Source: Bacillota bacterium (GTDB lineage Bacteria > Bacillota > Clostridia > Oscillospirales > Ruminococcaceae). From it: a stretch of DNA of 64,000 nucleotides. Of this stretch, positions 35,558-42,608 are shown in pieces. Below the pieces are notes generated by a model. That model saw only the letters and a program-made list of their open reading frames with translations, had not been told where the DNA came from and did not search any database. The stretch lies in contig JAEWLW010000038.1 in the NCBI GenBank assembly GCA_023457355.1, forward strand, positions 62,001 through 126,000, in the 5' to 3' direction. The position numbers were made by a program, and so were the translations under genes. The number at the start of each line of letters is the position of its first letter. Position 1 is the first letter of the stretch.

Positions 35558-35588
35558 GGTATAATAGCCGAAAAGCGGCTATTATACC
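35558..35588 (+). promoter_or_regulatory. Palindrome containing a TATAAT box
   Basis: Perfect 13-bp inverted repeat GGTATAATAGCCG / CGGCTATTATACC with a 5-nt loop. TATAAT in the left arm could be the -10 of the acetyltransferase gene; no clear -35 lies 17 nt before it. Related sequence, with one arm only and the same downstream TGCGCAACxxCTCGCCGCT, occurs near 52310-52350, so this is part of a small repeat. The dyad may be an operator or the tip of a mobile repeat. Confidence 0.5.
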
Positions 35589-35705
35589 CAGATTCATGCG
35601 CAACATCTCGCCGCTGATGCGGCATCTGCCTTTTCATGCGCAAATTATACCGTTGATGTCCAATGGCCCGCCGCTTGAGAAGAAAACCACCTTTTGGAGG
35701 CAAAT

Positions 35706-36167
35706 ATGCAAATTGAATTCAAAGAAGCCTATGACGACCTCGAAAGCATCAGGCTGCTTTTTGAGGAATACACCCGTTCGCTGGGCATTGACCTGGCCTT
35801 TCAGAACTATGCGCAGGAGCTGGCGAATCTTCCGGGAAAATATGCGGCGCCGGACGGCAGGCTTTATATCGCCTACGCCAACGGCGTCCCTGCCGGATGT
35901 ATTGGGCTGCGCCGTTTTGACATGCAGCGCTGCGAAATGAAAAGGCTGTATGTGCGTGACCAGTTCCGCGGCTTAAAGGTCGGTGAATTGCTTGCCGAAA
36001 AAGTAATTGGCGAGGCAAAGGCTATCGGTTACCGGGCGATGCTGCTCGATACGCTGTCCTCCATGCAAATCGCCCGCGGCCTTTACAAAAAGCTGGGCTT
36101 TACCGAAATCGCCCCCTATTACAATTCCCCCGTGGCGGGAACCTGTTTTTTGTGTCTGACGCTGTAG
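35706..36167 (+). CDS. GNAT-family N-acetyltransferase
   Basis: 153 residues with a complete GNAT fold: the acetyl-CoA loop region MKRLYVRDQFRGLKVGELL fits V-x4-RxxGxG/A (here RGLKVG), followed by AIGYRAMLLDTLSSMQIARGLYKKLGF, the family C-terminal half. The acceptor is unknown. The start at 35706 follows TTTTGGAGG; an in-frame TTG at 35694 overlaps that site. Single gene. Confidence 0.88.
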   Translation: MQIEFKEAYDDLESIRLLFEEYTRSLGIDLAFQNYAQELANLPGKYAAPDGRLYIAYANGVPAGCIGLRRFDMQRCEMKRLYVRDQFRGLKVGELLAEKVIGEAKAIGYRAMLLDTLSSMQIARGLYKKLGFTEIAPYYNSPVAGTCFLCLTL

Positions 36168-36214
36168 CCGCACCTCGTGCCGAGGGCTGCCCCTGCGTAC
36201 ATTTTGCATTCCGG

Positions 36215-36457
36215 TCACTTAATTTCCTGCTCAAGACAGTCAAATTCGGGGCTGCTGAAAAACTCGCCCAGCGTCATGTCAAGGCCGTCGCAAATCTTTT
36301 TGATGGTGGCAACCTCCGGGCTTTTACTTTTTTGGCCCAAAATACTGTAAATGGTAGACCGGTCTATGCCGCACAGATAGGAAAGGCTGCTGGGGTTTAA
36401 TTTTCTCCGGGCACATAAAACCGATATCCGGCGTGCGATTGCGTCTTTCAAGGTCAC
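36215..36457 (-). CDS. XRE-family (Cro/CI-type) DNA-binding protein
   Basis: 80 residues that are almost entirely one helix-turn-helix domain: ISVLCARRKLNPSSLSYLCGIDRSTIYSIL, then VATIKKICDGLDMTLGEFF. A GTG start at 36457 is chosen because AAAGGAGG lies 7 nt upstream; a longer frame to 36478 would begin inside that site. Divergent from a SLOG-family gene, with a symmetric pair of 13-bp repeats between them. It probably represses one or both genes (inference). Confidence 0.88.
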   Translation of the reverse strand: MTLKDAIARRISVLCARRKLNPSSLSYLCGIDRSTIYSILGQKSKSPEVATIKKICDGLDMTLGEFFSSPEFDCLEQEIK

Positions 36458-36478
36458 AAAATTTCCTCCTTTTTGCAC

Positions 36479-36566
36479 GATATATCCAACATTATTTTAT
36501 CAATGGCGGATTGTGGGCTTGTGGGACTTGTCCCACAAGCCCAAATATGCTATTGTTGGATATATC
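36479..36566. promoter_or_regulatory. Divergent control region with paired 13-bp boxes and a central dyad
   Basis: GATATATCCAACA (36479-36491) and its exact reverse complement TGTTGGATATATC (36554-36566) flank a perfect 13-bp dyad, GGGCTTGTGGGAC at 36515-36527 with GTCCCACAAGCCC at 36530-36542. The outer boxes sit just ahead of the ribosome sites of the XRE gene and the SLOG gene respectively. They are candidate operators for the XRE protein, the central dyad for the same or a second regulator. Confidence 0.65.
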
Positions 36567-36587
36567 CCACACCGAGGAGGATTATGC

Positions 36588-37073
36588 ATGAAAGAGAATA
36601 CCTGCTGCTTTACGGGCCATAAAAAACTGCCGGTCGATCAGGTGGGCCGTATCGTCACGCGTCTGAACAACGAAATTGAAAATTTAATCCGCGCGGGTGT
36701 GACGACCTTTTTGTCCGGCGGCGCACCGGGATTTGATCAGACGGCGGCGGCGCTGATTACGTCTAAAAAGAAGCAGGGCTACGCCATCCGCCTTGAGATG
36801 GCGCTGCCCTGCCGCAATCAGGACCGGCTCTGGCCTGAAAACGTCCAGAATCAATACCGCCATCTGCTTGAAAGCGCCGATAAAATCCGGTACGTTTCGG
36901 AACTGTATAACTATGACTGCATCCGAAAACGCAACTGGTACATGGTTGAGCGTTCGGCATACTGCATCTGCGCATTGCTGCGCAGCCCAAGCGGTACGGC
37001 GCAGACCATCCGTTACGCCAAACAGAACGGGCTGTATATCGTCAACGTAGCCGGGCCGCAGCAAGCAGGCTGA
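36588..37073 (+). CDS. SLOG-family nucleotide-binding protein (DUF1273/YpsA-like)
   Basis: 161 residues. The opening CCFTGHKKLP and the GGAPGFDQTAA loop (44-54) define the SLOG/DUF1273 group, a Rossmannoid fold related to DprA and LOG proteins that binds nucleotide-type ligands. Late residues SGTAQTIRYAKQNG supply the second conserved face. Function unknown; SLOG proteins are proposed to sense or generate nucleotide-derived signals. The start at 36588 follows GAGGAGG. It faces an XRE regulator across a highly symmetric control region. Confidence 0.85.
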   Translation: MKENTCCFTGHKKLPVDQVGRIVTRLNNEIENLIRAGVTTFLSGGAPGFDQTAAALITSKKKQGYAIRLEMALPCRNQDRLWPENVQNQYRHLLESADKIRYVSELYNYDCIRKRNWYMVERSAYCICALLRSPSGTAQTIRYAKQNGLYIVNVAGPQQAG

Positions 37074-37142
37074 CGGGGGCGCCCCGCGCTGCTGCAACCC
37101 GCTTCGCCCGCCTGAAGCTATTGAAGCGGTTCAAAAAAAATG

Positions 37143-37178
37143 AGCGGCCCTCCCCTTTCGGGCGAGGGCCGCTTTTGC
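37143..37178. terminator. Bidirectional terminator between SLOG and Crp/Fnr genes
   Basis: Stem AGCGGCCCTC (37143-37152) with GAGGGCCGCT (37164-37173). The plus side continues TTTGCCATTTTT, and the minus side has CATTTTTTTTGAA. The genes on each side are convergent. Confidence 0.85.
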
Positions 37179-37183
37179 CATTT

Positions 37184-37843
37184 TTACATCAGCTCAAAAT
37201 GCGATTTATTGAAGGTTAAAACGCCTTCGTCCCGCAGCTGCCCCAGCGTGTTGGACATGGCGCTGCGGTCAACACACAAATAATCGGCCAGCTGCTGGCG
37301 GTTAAAGGGTATATCAAACGACGGGGTGCCCGCTGCCTGTGCCTGTTCCGAAAGATAGGATAGCAGCTTCTCCCGAATGCTGCGCTGGGAAATATGTTCG
37401 ATCTTCCCGGTCAGCATAATATTTTTAAAAGCCAGCACCGAAATCAAATTTTGAATCAGCCGCGCGTGAAAAGCGCAGGCCGACGGGCAAGTGGGGATGA
37501 TGCGGCGCACATCCAAAAACAGAATGGTACTGTTCTGGGTGGCCACAGCGTTAACCGGCGCGGGCCTGCCGGGCGCGCAGGCGTAACTTTCACCAAACAG
37601 TTCGCTCTCGGGTATTTCAGAAAGAATGGTGCGGTTGCCCCAAAAATCCTCGCGCTGAATATGCACGCTGCCCGCGACAACAAGCCCGACCCAAGAAATG
37701 TTGTCGCCGCTGCGAATAATATAATCGCCTTTTTTAAAATGCCGCACCGTGGACGAAAGGCAATCGAGCATCGTCTCAAGCTCCTGCGCATCAATGCTGG
37801 CAAAAAGGCGCGATTTTTGAATTTGTATCAGATATTTTTTCAT
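37184..37843 (-). CDS. Crp/Fnr-family transcriptional regulator
   Basis: 219 residues: an N-terminal cyclic-nucleotide-like beta barrel (FKKGDYIIRSGDNISWVGLVVAGSV...ELFGESYA) and a C-terminal winged helix with FNRQQLADYLCVDRSAMSNTLGQL. Cysteines at C132-C136 (PTCPSACAF) might hold a cofactor, but the Fnr four-cysteine N-terminus is absent. Divergent from a ferredoxin-type gene, with a palindrome TGTTGT-N4-ACAACA between them, typical of Crp/Fnr sites. In clostridia such pairs respond to redox or nitrosative stress (family knowledge). Confidence 0.9.
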   Translation of the reverse strand: MKKYLIQIQKSRLFASIDAQELETMLDCLSSTVRHFKKGDYIIRSGDNISWVGLVVAGSVHIQREDFWGNRTILSEIPESELFGESYACAPGRPAPVNAVATQNSTILFLDVRRIIPTCPSACAFHARLIQNLISVLAFKNIMLTGKIEHISQRSIREKLLSYLSEQAQAAGTPSFDIPFNRQQLADYLCVDRSAMSNTLGQLRDEGVLTFNKSHFELM

Positions 37844-37856
37844 AAAGCCTCATTTA

Positions 37857-37872
37857 TGTTGTTTTTACAACA
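37857..37872. promoter_or_regulatory. Crp/Fnr-type operator
   Basis: Perfect dyad TGTTGT-TTTT-ACAACA. It lies 14 nt before the regulator's ATG on one side and about 80 nt before the ferredoxin gene on the other, where an AT-rich TATATT (37889-37894) could be the -10. It probably represses the regulator itself and activates or controls the ferredoxin gene. Confidence 0.7.
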
Positions 37873-37950
37873 GACTTATTTGGCTTATTATATTATTATG
37901 ATGACACAAAGTCAATAACCAATAACCGTTCTTCGAAAGGAGCTTTTAAT

Positions 37951-38649
37951 ATGATTCGAAAAATCATTCATATTGACACAGATAAATGTAACGGCTGCGG
38001 CGCCTGTGCCGAAGCCTGCCACGAGGGCGCAATCGGCATGGTCAACGGCAAAGCCAAGCTGATGCACGACCATTACTGCGATGGCCTCGGCGACTGTCTG
38101 CCGGTTTGCCCCACCGGCGCCATCACGTTTGAAGAGCGTGAAGCCGCCGCTTACGACGAGGCGGCCGTCAAGGCCCATCAAGCCGCTAAACAGGCGGCGG
38201 GCGGGTGCACCTCCGGCGGCTGCCCCGGTTCCCGGGCGCACGCCATTAACCGTGAGGCGGCCGCGCTTCCCACCGGCGAAGTCTTCTCCCAGCTGCGGCA
38301 ATGGCCGGTACAAATCAAGCTGGCGGCGGTTAACGCCCCATTTTTTGACGGCGCCAATCTGCTGATAGCGGCCGACTGCACCGCTTACGCCTACGGCGAT
38401 TTCCACAGCCGCTTTATGCGCAATCGTGTGACCTTAATCGGCTGCCCCAAGCTGGACACAGGTGATTATGCCGAAAAGCTCACCGAAATCATCCGTACAA
38501 ACGACATCAAAAGCGTCACCGTTGTGCGCATGGAGGTACCCTGCTGCGGCGGCATCGAAAACGCTGTCAAGCGCGCTTTGCAGGCCAGCGGAAAGTTCAT
38601 TCCCTGGCAGGTGGTCACCATTTCCACCGACGGCGGAATCTTAGACTGA
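37951..38649 (+). CDS. Two-cluster ferredoxin-like iron-sulfur protein
   Basis: 232 residues. [4Fe-4S] motif 1 is CNGCGACAEAC (13-23); motif 2 is degenerate, HYCDGLGDCLPVCP, where an insertion replaces the usual CxxC. Next comes an Ala/Gly linker with GGCTSGGCPGSRA, then a conserved domain of about 120 residues with WPVQIKLAAVNAPFFDGANLLIAADCTAYAYGDFH and MEVPCCGGIENAV. These proteins are common in clostridia next to Crp/Fnr (HcpR-like) regulators; their electron partner is unknown. AAAGGAG precedes the ATG. Confidence 0.88.
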   Translation: MIRKIIHIDTDKCNGCGACAEACHEGAIGMVNGKAKLMHDHYCDGLGDCLPVCPTGAITFEEREAAAYDEAAVKAHQAAKQAAGGCTSGGCPGSRAHAINREAAALPTGEVFSQLRQWPVQIKLAAVNAPFFDGANLLIAADCTAYAYGDFHSRFMRNRVTLIGCPKLDTGDYAEKLTEIIRTNDIKSVTVVRMEVPCCGGIENAVKRALQASGKFIPWQVVTISTDGGILD

Positions 38650-38713
38650 CTTGTGCCCGGCAGGGTGCACCAGCCTGCCCAAAATTACACAATTTAAAGT
38701 TTATATCATTGAT

Positions 38714-38750
38714 GCGGCGCCCGTTGGAATGAACGGGCGCCGCAGTTTTA
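38714..38750 (+). terminator. Intrinsic terminator
   Basis: 12-bp stem GCGGCGCCCGTT (38714-38725) with AACGGGCGCCGC (38732-38743), 6-nt loop, then AGTTTTAAAT. It lies between the ferredoxin-like gene (+) and the diguanylate cyclase gene (-). Confidence 0.8.
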
Positions 38751-38758
38751 AATCCTGT

Positions 38759-39868
38759 TTAATTATAAAACACATATTGGTTGCGTCCCGCGTTTTTCGC
38801 GTTATAAAGCGCCATATCCGCCTTGTGGTACAGGTTGTCAAACCGGTCCTGCGCATCCAACGCCATAATCAGCCCCACCGACGCGTGCAGCGGCATGTTC
38901 ATCTCCCTGCCCAGCTGTGTCACTTCCTCCAGCAAGCGCTTTAAGACACCGGCAGCCGATGCTTCATCTTCGTTATTTGTCAGCATAAAAATATATTCGT
39001 CGCCGCCCAACCGCCCGACAATATCGGTGCTGCGCAGGTTTTTTTGCAGGATGGACGCAACGCTGCTAATCACCTGATCCCCCACCTGATGGCCAAAAGT
39101 ATCGTTGATGGCCTTAAAATGGTCCAAATCCAAAATGCCCAGCGCCGGGCAACACCCCATCTCCCGGCACTTTTGCAGCTGCCAGACGGCTCTTTCAATA
39201 AATGCGCTGCGGTTAAAAAGCCCGGTGAGCGGGTCTTTTTGCACCCTTAAGCGCAGTTCGCGCTGCGCCTTCTGGTAGGATACAAGGGCTTCATCCCGCC
39301 TGTGATCGCTGATCATACCGCCAAGCACCCGATGATTGACATAATAGTGCGACATCACCGAGATGCTGTAAAAGCACAGGCAGTTAAAAATATCATGCGA
39401 TGCAACCAGCGGCAGTTTGACCCGGTACATGACGGTACAGTATACACAGCTGGCCAAAAACGTATAAAGCGTCATGCGCAAAAAGTTATCGACAAAAAAA
39501 ACAGGCAGAATGACCAGCAGCAGGTTAAAAACGGCCGAATTCTGGTCATGATAAGGCGTGCCCACCACAATGCCAAACCCATACAGTATGGACATCAGCA
39601 GATAGAGCCCCGGGGTATCGCTTCTTTTTAGAAAACGAAGATATTTAGATGAAAGCGCCAATGCAACCAGCAGCAGGCCGGTGGCAAGATAGATTTTGCG
39701 GTATACCGCAAGAAAAGGCAGCATCAACGATGCAGCCACCAGAAACGAGAACATGATGAGGGCCATTCTGGTGATGTATCCCAGCGTCTCTTTGTTAGCC
39801 GATAAAACAGCTTTTCTACAAACAATATAATCCGCATGGGAATGCCCGTAATATTGAAGTAAGCGCAT
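38759..39868 (-). CDS. Membrane-bound diguanylate cyclase (GGDEF domain)
   Basis: 369 residues. Six hydrophobic segments (about 35-180) form the membrane sensor, and residues 205-369 are a GGDEF domain: DPLTGLFNR, LDLDHFKAINDTFGH, active site GGDEY (288-292, an accepted variant) and the inhibitory I-site RSTD (279-282) five residues upstream. It should make c-di-GMP from two GTP with product inhibition. GGGGGAG precedes the ATG. No other c-di-GMP gene is visible in the window. Confidence 0.92.
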   Translation of the reverse strand: MRLLQYYGHSHADYIVCRKAVLSANKETLGYITRMALIMFSFLVAASLMLPFLAVYRKIYLATGLLLVALALSSKYLRFLKRSDTPGLYLLMSILYGFGIVVGTPYHDQNSAVFNLLLVILPVFFVDNFLRMTLYTFLASCVYCTVMYRVKLPLVASHDIFNCLCFYSISVMSHYYVNHRVLGGMISDHRRDEALVSYQKAQRELRLRVQKDPLTGLFNRSAFIERAVWQLQKCREMGCCPALGILDLDHFKAINDTFGHQVGDQVISSVASILQKNLRSTDIVGRLGGDEYIFMLTNNEDEASAAGVLKRLLEEVTQLGREMNMPLHASVGLIMALDAQDRFDNLYHKADMALYNAKNAGRNQYVFYN

Positions 39869-40006
39869 ACAACTCCCCCTGTTGATAGCGGAATACCATT
39901 TATGTAAAATTTTGTTGAATTAATTATTATTATACTATAAAATGGCCCTAAAAGCGAAAACATTTCTCAAACATAAATTGAAAAACCAATGACAAAGCAC
40001 ATACAA

Positions 40007-40037
40007 ACTTGAAAAACCCGGCCATTTTTACTATAAT
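40007..40037 (+). promoter_or_regulatory. Promoter of the DtxR/MntR-like gene
   Basis: -35 TTGAAA (40007-40012), 19-nt spacer, -10 TATAAT (40032-40037), only 26 nt before the ATG. The long spacer suggests a weak or regulated promoter. Confidence 0.5.
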
Positions 40038-40062
40038 GAGAAAAACGAATGGAGCTGATAAA

Positions 40063-40437
40063 ATGGTCATACACGCCTCTGCCGAAGATTATCTCGAGGT
40101 AATACTGGTTCTTACCGAGCGCCTCGGGTTGGTGCGCTCCATCGATATTGTCAACGAACTGGGTTATTCGAAACCCAGCATCAGCGTCGCCATGAAAAAG
40201 CTGCGCGAAAACGGTTATGTTGAAATGGATGCCGAGGGCTACATCAGCCTTTTGCCACCGGGTATGGAAATTGCCCAGCGCATTTACCGTCGGCACAAGC
40301 TGCTTAAAAGTTTTTTAATCAGCCTTGGCGTCGATGAAGCGGTCGCGACTGACGATGCCTGCAAAATTGAACATTGCATCAGCGAGGAGACCTTTGAAAA
40401 GCTGGCCGAGCATGTCGAGCGGGATTCCCTAACCTGA
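40063..40437 (+). CDS. DtxR/MntR-family metal-dependent regulator
   Basis: 124 residues: a winged helix (about 20-65) and a dimerisation helix region, without the C-terminal SH3-like domain, as in MntR. Metal-ligand positions by alignment to Bacillus MntR are D9 and E12 (as MntR D8, E11), H78, then C100 where MntR has Glu, E103 and H104. The cysteine recalls DtxR/IdeR (C102, E105, H106). So the set mixes Mn- and Fe-type ligands and the metal cannot be assigned. Start at 40063 with TGGAG upstream. Confidence 0.88.
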   Translation: MVIHASAEDYLEVILVLTERLGLVRSIDIVNELGYSKPSISVAMKKLRENGYVEMDAEGYISLLPPGMEIAQRIYRRHKLLKSFLISLGVDEAVATDDACKIEHCISEETFEKLAEHVERDSLT

Positions 40438-40560
40438 CAGCGTACCGTTTTGTTGCCATAGCCGTCCGGCTCTTTGTCAGGAAGCCCCCGGCAAGGGGGG
40501 CTTCCTTTCTGTAAGGCGCTGTTGTTCCCAAACCAATGCGGTCCGTCGGCCAAACCGCAT

Positions 40561-40908
40561 CTAGGACTCCCCGTCATCCTGGGAATTCCCCGTGCCGGTC
40601 AACCTGCCGATTTGGGTTAAGGCATATTGCTGCATCGCGTCAAAGGTGCTTTGAACGAGATTTTCAAGTACTTGCCGTGTGATAAAAGGTTTTAACAGCG
40701 CCGGAACCATCCCGTAAAGGGTGTCGACCACCCATTCAAATTTTTGACCGCCGGATTTTGTCGCATCCTGGTAGACATGTTCCGCCTCGTCAATCAATTT
40801 TGCAACGTAGCAGCTGATTTTAGTATTGGTCTGGTAGTAAAGTGAAGCCGCGCCCAACGTAAACAATGCCAGCCATTTAAGCAGTTCGATCGCAGCGTCT
40901 ATTGTCAT
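40561..40908 (-). CDS. LLH-type holin-like small membrane protein
   Basis: 115 residues: one N-terminal hydrophobic helix (about 8-28), then an amphipathic region with LIDEAEHVYQDATKSGGQKFEWVVDTLYGMVPALLKPFI, the pattern of the phage holin LLH family. The start at 40908 follows GAGGAGG; longer frames upstream lack a site and overlap the divergent Rrf2 gene. No lysin, tail or portal gene is nearby, so it is not part of a visible prophage. It may be a domesticated or unrelated helical protein. Confidence 0.7.
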   Translation of the reverse strand: MTIDAAIELLKWLALFTLGAASLYYQTNTKISCYVAKLIDEAEHVYQDATKSGGQKFEWVVDTLYGMVPALLKPFITRQVLENLVQSTFDAMQQYALTQIGRLTGTGNSQDDGES

Positions 40909-41092
40909 ATTGATCGCCTCCTCGTGAGCCATAATATGCCTGTTTTTCCGTAAGGTTCCGGCCGCGGGGCGCGTAATCAAGCCCGTGCACCGCCCGGGAC
41001 CGCTCGGCGCCTGGGGCGCCGGACAACGCATCCGCTCAAAACGCCCGCTGGGGAAGGCGATTCTCATACTGATTTTATTCGGAGGTTCGGCC

Positions 41093-41527
41093 ATGAAAAT
41101 ATCCACCAAAGGCAGATATGCGCTCAGGGTGATGATCGACCTTGCAGGTCACGACCCGGGGGCTGTGATTTCATTGCGCGACATTTCCCAGCGGCAGGGC
41201 ATTACGCTAAAATACCTTGAGCAGATTATCCCGCTGCTCTCCCGCGCCGGGTTGCTCAAAAGCGTGCGCGGCAGCAACGGCGGCTACCGTCTGACCCGTT
41301 TTGCGGCGCAATATACCGCCGGTGAAATTCTGCGCGCGGTGGAGGGGAGCCTGGTGCCGGTTGCGTGCCTGGAAGACGAGCCCAACCAATGCCCCCGCTG
41401 CCATGAATGCAAAACGCTGCCGTTCTGGCAGGGGCTCGAAAAGGTGATTAACGATTACGTCGACGGAATGACTCTGGCAGATTTGACGCAGGGCACGCCG
41501 CTTTCTCTACCGGCAACACCCAACTAA
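41093..41527 (+). CDS. Rrf2-family transcriptional regulator (IscR-like)
   Basis: 144 residues opening MKISTKGRYALRVMIDLA, the Rrf2 signature, followed by the winged helix with QGITLKYLEQIIPLLSRAGLLKSVRGSNGGYRL. The cysteines C92, C100, C103 and C106 form the region that holds an Fe-S cluster in IscR-type members. It is likely a sensor of Fe-S status or cysteine metabolism; no isc/suf/cys genes are adjacent. GGAGG precedes the ATG, and the gene is divergent from the holin-like gene. Confidence 0.9.
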   Translation: MKISTKGRYALRVMIDLAGHDPGAVISLRDISQRQGITLKYLEQIIPLLSRAGLLKSVRGSNGGYRLTRFAAQYTAGEILRAVEGSLVPVACLEDEPNQCPRCHECKTLPFWQGLEKVINDYVDGMTLADLTQGTPLSLPATPN

Positions 41528-41613
41528 GCGCCGGATGCCGGCGGCGGTTCATCCATTTGGCCTTTAGCCGGCTATTGCGTATTCCCTGCCCGCTTTTCCA
41601 GCAGCAAAGCCAT

Positions 41614-41645
41614 AAGGCCCTGCGGCAAGTTTGCCGCAGGGCCTT
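41614..41645 (+). terminator. 15-bp perfect hairpin before family-B repeat copy 3
   Basis: AAGGCCCTGCGGCAA and TTGCCGCAGGGCCTT with a 2-nt spacer, about 85 nt after the Rrf2 stop. The left arm sequence recurs at about 41964-41977 (AAGGCCCTGCGGCA) just beyond the repeat, so the repeat is bracketed by related sequence. Confidence 0.65.
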
Positions 41646-41649
41646 CAGC

Positions 41650-41960
41650 TTGTCAAAAAACGAGCATTTTAGAAAATGCTGTACAAATGAAAAGTTTTGA
41701 TTGAGCTTTTCCAAAAGCTTGCAGGGTCTTGGTGGCACCACAGCGGGCATCCATGCCGCCCGCTGTGATAAGCGGAGCCCAGCTGCCGCAAGCGCACCTA
41801 TATGCGAGCGGTCCGGGCAGCGCCCAAAAGTGCCCAATTCTGTAAGAAGCGCAGGAGGGGTACAAAAACAGTCCGAGGGACTGTTTTCGCGGGGGTTCTC
41901 CCCGCAAAAAGCGGCATTTGCTTTATGCAAATTGCTAAGCCCCTGTCACTTTATTGCCCG
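41650..41960 (+). repeat. Long intergenic repeat, family B, copy 3
   Basis: About 310 bp, the best match to copy 2 (27408-27720): AAAAACGAGCATTTTAGAAA, AAAAGTTTTGATTGAGC, TAAGCGGAGCCCAGCTGCC, GCGCACCTATATGCGAGCGG, TAAGAAGCGCAGGAGGGG, AAAACAGTCC, GCGGCATTTGCTTTATGCAA, TGCTAAGCCCCTGTCAC. It fills most of the gap between the Rrf2 gene and the zinc operon. Confidence 0.8.
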
Positions 41961-42139
41961 CCATAAGGCCCTGCGGCATGGATGCCCGCACCGGCTCCCG
42001 CCGTTCTTTCGCACTGTCCCCACGTTACTTCTCCTTACACAAACCACTTTATTAACCGTCTGATACTCAACGGCAGAGCGCGGCGCCGTCATTTTGCGGC
42101 GTTTTGTCCCCACGGGGGGCACCCCAACTGTATTTTCGC

Positions 42140-42168
42140 TTGACATCCGGGGCAGGGTATACTATAAT
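42140..42168 (+). promoter_or_regulatory. Consensus promoter of the zinc operon
   Basis: Perfect -35 TTGACA (42140-42145), 17-nt spacer and perfect -10 TATAAT (42163-42168). This is the strongest promoter match in the window. It is followed at about +10 by a Fur/Zur-type box. Confidence 0.9.
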
Positions 42169-42177
42169 ATCGAAAGT

Positions 42178-42200
42178 AATTTGAGAATCAGTTTCAAATT
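42178..42200 (+). promoter_or_regulatory. Zur/Fur-type operator
   Basis: Dyad AATTTGA-N9-TCAAATT. The core TGAGAATCAGTTTCA fits the 7-1-7 Fur-family box (TGATAATNATTATCA) with three mismatches. It starts 10 nt after the -10, so a bound repressor would block transcription. Because a ZnuA-type gene follows, Zur is the more likely regulator than Fur. Confidence 0.7.
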
Positions 42201-42215
42201 GGTGGTATTATAAGC

Positions 42216-42530
42216 ATGATAAATCAATGTCGTAAAAAACAGCTGGCGGCTGCACTGCTGCTCTTTGGGCTGGTTGTTGCATTATGCCTGTCCTTAGTTT
42301 TAATGGTTGCCCATGCCCATCATGATTGCCCGGGGGCGCATTGTCCCATTTGCCTGCACATCAGTCAGGCGGCTCTGACATTGCGCGGCTTTGCAATCAT
42401 GGGTATTTTCATGCTTTTAAGCGTGGCTTTCAGGTCCACGCTCGCCGTAGCGTTGCGTACGGGCAGCACTTTTATACGTTGCCCGGCTGAGCATTCCCCG
42501 GTTTCTTTGCGTACGCGCATGGATGATTAA
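42216..42530 (+). CDS. Small membrane protein with His/Cys-rich motif, zinc operon
   Basis: 104 residues with two hydrophobic helices (about 9-32 and 56-80) joined by AHAHHDCPGAHCPICLHI, a probable metal-binding His/Cys loop. I do not recognise a named family with certainty; the layout recalls DUF2946-like small proteins found in zinc or copper loci. It is the first gene after a Zur/Fur-controlled promoter and lies about 80 nt before the ZnuA-type gene. A role in zinc handling is inferred. The ribosome site (GGTGG) is weak. Confidence 0.7.
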   Translation: MINQCRKKQLAAALLLFGLVVALCLSLVLMVAHAHHDCPGAHCPICLHISQAALTLRGFAIMGIFMLLSVAFRSTLAVALRTGSTFIRCPAEHSPVSLRTRMDD

Positions 42531-42608
42531 ACCACCCCATGCCACGGGCACCCTCATGCCAGGAATGTTCTAACCGTTTAAATGAAGTACGACACCTTTG
42601 GAGGAAAT

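Noticed and set aside
40561..41527. Possible prophage edge suggested by the holin-like gene
   Set aside because: No integrase, terminase, structural or lysin gene and no attachment repeats nearby.
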